Assembly: GCF_002022275.1 (NCBI RefSeq)
Contig: NZ_MSDF01000014.1
Coordinates: forward strand, 274,099 to 338,098
Direction: 5' to 3'
DNA: 64,000 nt
Source of the DNA: Pseudomonas fluorescens
Lineage (GTDB): Bacteria; Pseudomonadota; Gammaproteobacteria; Pseudomonadales; Pseudomonadaceae
This document shows, piece by piece, positions 59,551-64,000 of the stretch. The notes under the pieces were generated by a model. The model ran no database searches and was not told where the DNA came from. It was given only the letters and a program-made list of their open reading frames with translations. Position numbers and translations under genes: made by a program. Numbering within the stretch: the first letter of the stretch is position 1; each line of letters starts with the position of its first letter.

Positions 59551-60453
59551 CTACTGTGCCCGGAGTCGCCCCGGCGCCTCACCGTAGGTCTCCTTGAATT
59601 TCTTGCTGAACGCCGCCTGCGACTGGTACCCCACCTGCGCCGCAATATCCATCAAGCTCAACCGCGACTGACGCAGCAGGTTAAACGCCAGCTCCATACG
59701 CAACTGCGTCAGCAGCACCCACGGCGACACCCCAGCAACCTTCACAAACGCACGCATAAACGTCGCCCGCGACATGCTCGCAGCGCCAGCCAAACTGTCG
59801 ATGGTCCACTCATGACCCGGCTCGGCCAGCATCGCCTGCCAGGCTTTGCTCAGGCGTTTGTCGGCGAGCAATGCGAAGGTGCCCGCCACCGGCGCCTGGC
59901 GGGTGAGCCAGGTGCGCAGAATCAGCGTGAACAGCGCCGACGACAGCGCGTCGATAAACGAACGTGCGCCCAATTGCTGCCCGTCCGCTTCACTGCGCAA
60001 CAGCGCGATCAAAGCGGCCAGTTGCCCATCGCCCTGCCACTCCCGACTGGACACCACCAGATACTCCGGCAACGCCCCAAACAGCAATGACTGACGGTTG
60101 TAGTGAAAACTGCCGCAGAGCATATCCACCTCAGGCCGCTCACCGCCCAAGCGGTGCACCGGGAGCAACCCGCCGTCGATCACCGTCGGCTGCATCGGCC
60201 GGATGCGCGCGCCCTGGCTGCGCAGCAGATGCGTGGCGCCGCCGGGCATCAGCAGGATATCGCCCTCCTCCAGCGTCACGTGCTGGCCGCCCGTGAGCTC
60301 GGCGCGGCAGGTGCCGCTGATCACGATGTGATACGGCGCCACACCGAGGTTTTCCGGCGCGTGGTCCAGCGCCCAGTCGCCCTGGAACTGGCAACGTAAA
60401 TCCAGACTGCCGCGCAGGTTGGCCAGCGCGATTAGCGTGTCGATCGAATTCAT
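59551..60453 (-). CDS. AraC-family regulator with cupin sensor (AraC_binding/cupin_6 type)
   Basis: A 300-residue regulator. The N-terminal half is cupin-like (GTCRAELTGGQHVTLEEGD, then LLMPGGATHLL), and the C-terminal 100 residues hold the double helix-turn-helix (SLAGAASMSRATFMRAFVKV, then LMDIAAQVGYQSQAAFSKKF). ATG 60453 (MNSIDTLIALANLRG) was chosen over an in-frame start 60 bases earlier that would overlap the divergent promoter. It probably controls the divergent AhpD-like gene 99 bp away, an arrangement common in Pseudomonas. Effector unknown. Confidence 0.87.
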   Translation of the reverse strand: MNSIDTLIALANLRGSLDLRCQFQGDWALDHAPENLGVAPYHIVISGTCRAELTGGQHVTLEEGDILLMPGGATHLLRSQGARIRPMQPTVIDGGLLPVHRLGGERPEVDMLCGSFHYNRQSLLFGALPEYLVVSSREWQGDGQLAALIALLRSEADGQQLGARSFIDALSSALFTLILRTWLTRQAPVAGTFALLADKRLSKAWQAMLAEPGHEWTIDSLAGAASMSRATFMRAFVKVAGVSPWVLLTQLRMELAFNLLRQSRLSLMDIAAQVGYQSQAAFSKKFKETYGEAPGRLRAQ

Positions 60454-60552
60454 TTGCGAGCATCGGTCAAAAAGATGAGCGGATTGAACAATGACGCCAA
60501 CCCCGAACAGCACAGACTGGCTTCACACCCCACCTGTTCAGGAGTTACCGCA

Positions 60553-60906
60553 ATGTTCAATAACTGGTCCGACTTGCTGCCTACCGTGAAGAAAGCCTTT
60601 GGCGCACTGGGCAAGAGCAACCCGAAGATGGTCAAAGCCTACATGGCGCTGGGCGAAGCTGCCGAGGAAAACGATGTTCTCGATGCCAAGACCCGTGAAC
60701 TGATTTCCATCGCCGTGGCGATCACCACGCGCTGCGACGGTTGCATCGGCGTGCACGCGGACGCAGCCATCAAGGCCGGCGCCACTCGCGAAGAAGTCGC
60801 TGCAACCCTCGCCACCGCCATTTCGTTGAATGCGGGTGCGGCGTACATCTACTCGCTGCGCGCGCTGGAAGCCTACGACACGCTCAAACCGGCGCCGCAA
60901 AGTTAA
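60553..60906 (+). CDS. Carboxymuconolactone decarboxylase family protein (AhpD-like)
   Basis: A 117-residue CMD/AhpD-fold protein. The helix KTRELISIAVAITTRCDGCI carries the CxxC pair (CDGC) followed by HADAAIKAGAT; Glu-Cys-Cys-His in this order is the proton-relay set of AhpD-type thiol peroxidases. ATG 60553 has AGGAG eight bases upstream. It is divergent from the AraC/cupin gene that probably regulates it, and its last 23 bases overlap the end of the convergent GlxA-type gene. A hydroperoxide or redox role is more likely than decarboxylation. Confidence 0.87.
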   Translation: MFNNWSDLLPTVKKAFGALGKSNPKMVKAYMALGEAAEENDVLDAKTRELISIAVAITTRCDGCIGVHADAAIKAGATREEVAATLATAISLNAGAAYIYSLRALEAYDTLKPAPQS

Positions 60907-61849
60907 GTCGAAACTGTTGTGGCGTGACGCCCAGCCGACGGTTGAACACACCTCGCATGTGCTGGGCGTCGCGAAAGCCGCATTGATAGGCCACGGTTTT
61001 CAGCGGTGCGGGGCTGCTTTCGAGCATCACCCGCGCCGCATCTACCCGCGCTCGCTCGACAAACTCCGCCGGCGTAATCCGCGCTTCACGGGAAAACACC
61101 CGGGAGAAATTGCGCGCGCTCATATTGGCCGCCTTGGCCAGGTCGGCGATGGTCAAATCGCCGGTCAGGTTCGCCAGCACGTACAGCTGCACCAATGCCA
61201 CCGCCGAGGTGGTTTCGGCGTGGGGCGTGAGGAAAGGGCTGAATTGTGACTGCCCGCCCGAACGCTGGGTGAACACCACCAAGCGTTTGGCCACACTCAA
61301 CGCGACTTCCGGGCCGTGGTCTTGGGCCAGCAAATACAGCGACAAATCGATGCCCGCCGTGACCCCGGCCGAGGTGTAGAGGTTGCCGTCCTGCACGTAG
61401 AGGCGGTCGGCGTCGACCTGGGCGGTGGGGCACAGGCGCGCCAAACCAGCCGCATCGTTCCAGTGGGTGGTGACGGTTTTCCCCTCCAGCAGCCCGGCGC
61501 GGGCCAGCATGAAAGCGCCGTTGCAGATGGAACCGAAGCGCTGCGCCCGGGCAGTTGCACCGCGCAGCCAGTCGTCGAACGGGGCGCCAAAGTCTTCGAA
61601 GGGCAATTGCGGGCCGCCGGCGACCAGTAGCAGGTCGTAGGCTTGCAGGGCTTCGCTGTAGTGACGGTGGGCCTGGAGCGACAGGCCGTTGGAAGCCGCC
61701 ATGCTGCCGTGTCCCAGGCCAAGCACTTCAAGCTGGTAATGATCTTCGGGCGGCAGGAAACGGTTGGCCTCGCAGAACACATCCATGGGGCCGGTCACGT
61801 CCAGTGACTGGACGCCGGGGAAGATCAGGATGGCGACGGTTTTGCCCAT
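60884..61849 (-). CDS. GlxA-family AraC regulator with DJ-1/PfpI domain
   Basis: A 321-residue regulator. The N-terminal half is a DJ-1/PfpI amidotransferase-like domain (VAILIFPGVQSLDVTGPMDV, nucleophile-elbow region GSICNGAFMLARAGLL with a Cys), and the C-terminal part is an AraC double helix-turn-helix (DLAKAANMSARNFSRVFSRE, then AYQCGFRDAQHMRGVF). It is divergent from an HD-domain enzyme gene, with a REPIN between, and probably controls it. Family members regulate amine, nitrile or amino-acid catabolism. Convergent overlap with the AhpD-like gene. Confidence 0.87.
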   Translation of the reverse strand: MGKTVAILIFPGVQSLDVTGPMDVFCEANRFLPPEDHYQLEVLGLGHGSMAASNGLSLQAHRHYSEALQAYDLLLVAGGPQLPFEDFGAPFDDWLRGATARAQRFGSICNGAFMLARAGLLEGKTVTTHWNDAAGLARLCPTAQVDADRLYVQDGNLYTSAGVTAGIDLSLYLLAQDHGPEVALSVAKRLVVFTQRSGGQSQFSPFLTPHAETTSAVALVQLYVLANLTGDLTIADLAKAANMSARNFSRVFSREARITPAEFVERARVDAARVMLESSPAPLKTVAYQCGFRDAQHMRGVFNRRLGVTPQQFRLNFAAPV

Positions 61850-61886
61850 GGGTGATGACCTTTATGACTGAGTGAACCCGAAACCC

Positions 61887-61988
61887 TGTGGGAGCTGGCT
61901 TGTCGGACCGCCGCACCGCTGCGATGCAGACACCTCGGTGTATCAGGTATACCGAGGTGATGCTATCGCAGGCAAGCCAGCTCCCACA
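61887..61988. repeat. REPIN with an expanded forward arm
   Basis: Head-to-head units in the GlxA/HD divergent region. The forward unit is interrupted after GGAGCTGGCTTG by about 16 extra bases (TCGGACCGCCGCACCG) before TGCGATGC; the middle contains mirrored CACCTCGGTGTATC/ATACCGAGGTG. It is related to the 51173 copy in reverse orientation. Confidence 0.88.
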
Positions 61989-62137
61989 TTTGATTGAGTG
62001 CATCCAGAAAACCCCTTGGCACGATGTGAAGGCACATTGGCCGGGATCGCTCCCTCGTGCCGATAGCCCCGTCGCGGGCACGCGACCAGACTGGACTCAT
62101 CGGCGCCACCCCCGGCGCTTTGTTGAGGAGAACGACC

Positions 62138-62779
62138 ATGAGCACCACCATCGCCGGCATCCAGATCCCGGACAGCGCCCTGGCCAAGGCCACCACCGAA
62201 TACATCCGCGACGTCGAATCCGACCTGCTCTACCACCACTCCCGCCGCGTGTTTCTGTTCGGCGCGTTGAGCGGCGAGCGCAAGCAGCTGGCCTACAACC
62301 CTGAGCTGCTGTACGTCGGCGCGATGTTCCATGATTTGGGCCTGGTGGAAGGCCATCGCAGTGACAACGAGCGTTTTGAAGTGGACGGCGCCAATGCAGC
62401 GGCGGCTTTCCTCAAACCTTATGGGCTGAGCGACGACGATATCGAGCAAGTCTGGCTGTCCATCGCCCTGCACACCACGCCGGGCGTGCCGCAGCATCTG
62501 CGCCCGACCGTCGCGCTGGTAACCGCGGGTGTGGAAATGGACGTGCTGGGCATGGACTACGCAGCGTTTCCGACCGCGCAGCGCGAAGCCGTGGTGCATG
62601 CGCACCCGCGCGGTGAAGGGTTCAAGGAGTGCATCATCTGCGCGTTTGCCGACGGCTTGCGCCATCGTCCGCAAACCACGTTTGGCAACGTGAAGACGGA
62701 TGTGCTGGTGGATCAGGAGCCGGGGTTCAGGCCGATGAATTTTGTGGAGGTTATTCGCAAGTCGCCGTGGACTGCTTAA
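62138..62779 (+). CDS. HD-domain hydrolase, cyanamide hydratase-like
   Basis: A 213-residue HD-domain protein. The metal set of the HD superfamily is visible: His in LYHHSRRVFLFG (about residues 31-42), His-Asp in AMFHDLGL (near 62-69), then a second-shell HRSDNERFEVDG, with the closing Asp in ALVTAGVEMDVLG. The wording resembles fungal and bacterial cyanamide hydratases and uncharacterised dinucleotide HD hydrolases. ATG 62138 has GAGGAG nine bases upstream. It is divergent from the GlxA-type regulator. Substrate unproven; a nitrile-like or phosphate ester substrate are both open. Confidence 0.8.
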   Translation: MSTTIAGIQIPDSALAKATTEYIRDVESDLLYHHSRRVFLFGALSGERKQLAYNPELLYVGAMFHDLGLVEGHRSDNERFEVDGANAAAAFLKPYGLSDDDIEQVWLSIALHTTPGVPQHLRPTVALVTAGVEMDVLGMDYAAFPTAQREAVVHAHPRGEGFKECIICAFADGLRHRPQTTFGNVKTDVLVDQEPGFRPMNFVEVIRKSPWTA

Positions 62780-62800
62780 TCAGCCTGAAACGCAATCAAC

Positions 62801-62890
62801 TGTGGGAGCGGGCTTGCCCGCGATAGCGGTCTATCAGTTAACACATCAGTCGACTGATACACCGCTATCGCAGGCAAGCCAGCTCCCACA
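62801..62890. repeat. REPIN with a diverged forward unit
   Basis: The forward unit reads GTGGGAGCGGGCTTGCCCGC, a variant of the usual GTGGGAGCTGGCTTGCCTGC, while the reverse unit is standard. The middle has CAGTTAACACATCAGTCGACTGATAC. It lies between the HD gene and the potI stop. Confidence 0.88.
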
Positions 62891-62911
62891 TTTTGTTTCC
62901 CGTTCCGTCAG

Positions 62912-63796
62912 TTAGACCGGCGCAGGCGCGCGGCGCTTGTCGGGCTGTTGCCAGCCATCCGCCGCCGCTTCTTCGATCGCTTGCTGAATAGCCTTCTTGC
63001 GCATCTCTTCCGCACGACGGCTGAAGAACCACACCAGGAAAGTCACCAGCGACACTGCCAACAGAATCAGGCTGGCCACGGCGTTTATCTCGGGTTTAAC
63101 CCCAAGGCGCACGGCCGAGAACACTTCCATCGGCAAGGTGGTCGAACCCGGGCCCGATACGAAGCTGGCCAGAACCAGGTCATCCAGCGACAGCGCGAAC
63201 GACATCATGCCGCCCGCCGCCAACGATGGCGCGATCATCGGGATGGTGATCAGGAAGAACACCTTCCACGGCCGCGCCCCCAAATCCATCGCTGCTTCTT
63301 CGATCGACAGGTCCAGCTCACGCAAGCGCGCCGACACCACCACCGCCACGTACGCCGCGCAGAAGGTCGTGTGGGCGATCCAGATGGTGACGATGCCACG
63401 TTCCTGCGGCCAGCCGATCATCTGCGCCATGGCCACGAACAGCAGCAACAGCGACAGACCGGTGATCACTTCGGGCATGACCAACGGCGCCGTCACCAGG
63501 CCGCCGAACAGCGTGCGGCCCTTGAAGTGGCTGATGCGCGTCAGCACGAAGGCGGCCAGGGTGCCCAGCGCCACCGCCGCCACGGCGGTGTAGCAGGCAA
63601 TTTCCAGGGAACGCGCCACCGAGCCCATCAACTGGGTGTTGTCCAGCAGGCCCACGTACCACTTGATCGACCAACCGCCCCACACTGTCACCAGCTTGGA
63701 TTCGTTGAACGAGTAGATCACCAGGATCAGCATCGGCAGGTAGATGAATAACAACCCCGCCACCAGCATGAAACTCGAGAAACTGAAGCGCTTCAT
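62912..63796 (-). CDS. potI: Polyamine ABC transporter permease PotI/SpuH-like
   Basis: A 294-residue inner-membrane permease of the putrescine/spermidine uptake systems, with six hydrophobic segments and an EAA loop (EEAAMDLGARPWKVFFLITI). The opening MKRFSFSSFMLVAGLLFIYL and LDDLVLASFVSGPGSTTLPM are typical of PotI and of the Pseudomonas SpuH protein; the location next to the HacB-like acylase agrees with P. aeruginosa spuH (PA0304, as I recall). The start overlaps the potH stop by 4 bases (ATGA), so the two permeases are coupled. Confidence 0.93.
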   Translation of the reverse strand: MKRFSFSSFMLVAGLLFIYLPMLILVIYSFNESKLVTVWGGWSIKWYVGLLDNTQLMGSVARSLEIACYTAVAAVALGTLAAFVLTRISHFKGRTLFGGLVTAPLVMPEVITGLSLLLLFVAMAQMIGWPQERGIVTIWIAHTTFCAAYVAVVVSARLRELDLSIEEAAMDLGARPWKVFFLITIPMIAPSLAAGGMMSFALSLDDLVLASFVSGPGSTTLPMEVFSAVRLGVKPEINAVASLILLAVSLVTFLVWFFSRRAEEMRKKAIQQAIEEAAADGWQQPDKRRAPAPV

Positions 63797-64000
63797 ATCT
63801 TGCCCTCCATCTCTTTGGCTTGGCTGCGGTTGAACAGGATGATCGGCACGATCAGGATCGCCAGCATCACCACCGCCAGGGCAGACGCCACCGGCCAGTC
63901 ACGGTTGTTGAAGAATTCTTGCCACAACACTTTACCGATCATCAAGGTTTCCGGACCGCCGAGCAGTTCCGGGATCACGAACTCGCCCACCACCGGGATA
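63793..64000 (-). CDS. potH: Polyamine ABC transporter permease PotH/SpuG-like (partial, C-terminal part)
   Basis: The C-terminal 66-68 residues of a permease, whose N-terminal part lies beyond base 64000. It contains GEFVIPELLGGPETLMIGKV, a hallmark of PotH/PotB-like putrescine permeases, and the last membrane helix (ASALAVVMLAILIVPIILF) with a short basic-acidic tail (NRSQAKEMEGKI). It overlaps potI. In P. aeruginosa the order spuG-spuH is the same. Confidence 0.92.
   Translation of the reverse strand, partial: IPVVGEFVIPELLGGPETLMIGKVLWQEFFNNRDWPVASALAVVMLAILIVPIILFNRSQAKEMEGKI

Overview
The window is chromosomal DNA of a Pseudomonas, most likely of the P. fluorescens group. The evidence is the high G+C coding style, the gene order in the right half (thyA-lgt-NRDE-ptsP-rppH-HAD, ilvA/rpiA, D-2-hydroxyglutarate dehydrogenase/serA, an EF-Tu prolyl-hydroxylase-like gene, a HacB-like acylase, spuH/spuG-type permeases), which as I remember it runs collinear with P. 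aeruginosa PAO1 from about PA0350 down to PA0303, and ten paired plus one solo copy of the short intergenic palindrome typical of fluorescent pseudomonads (core GTGGGAGCTGGCTTGCCTGC). No rRNA, tRNA, insertion sequence, prophage or CRISPR array was seen.

Region 1 (1-3.1 kb) is core: the start of folA, then an overlapping pair encoding a DUF2868 membrane protein and a DUF3482 GTPase. Region 2 (3.1-31.2 kb) separates folA from thyA and is built from accessory cassettes. These are: two tandem calcium-loop (dockerin-like) proteins, one frameshifted; a 2-aminoethylphosphonate-type uptake and oxidation operon (ATPase, double permease, binding protein, FAD oxidoreductase, PhnZ-like HD oxygenase); LysR regulators, an NTF2-fold protein and an MFS exporter; a divergent cadA/cadR metal-efflux pair with a clear MerR-type operator; and a large divergent sugar-catabolism locus.

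The sugar locus is a tight nine-gene minus-strand operon (aldehyde dehydrogenase, FGGY kinase, HAD phosphatase, RpiR regulator, divergent RpiA paralogue, sugar ABC transporter, alpha-ketoglutaric semialdehyde dehydrogenase). It faces a plus-strand XylX-like dehydratase, a 2-hydroxyacid dehydrogenase and an SDR. It combines a phosphorylative branch (kinase plus isomerase) with the lower half of a Weimberg-type oxidative pentose pathway. Two matching quasi-palindromes, one at each divergent promoter, are candidate operators for the RpiR protein.

Region 3 (31.2-64 kb) is mostly housekeeping and conserved genes, interspersed with REPINs. It includes the serine/2-hydroxyglutarate pair, isoleucine and pentose-phosphate genes, the nitrogen PTS enzyme I, two SdiA-regulated-type lipid-facing proteins bracketed by inverted copies of the same REPIN, and an uncharacterised cluster of two small SMR-type transporters, a PLP sugar aminotransferase, an arginase-fold protein and a GNAT/FemAB-like transferase. 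The window ends in a polyamine ABC transporter.

The observations most worth following are the phosphonate operon, which pairs a PhnZ-like oxygenase with a flavoprotein and lacks PhnY, PhnW and PhnX, and the hybrid pentose locus with its candidate regulatory sites.
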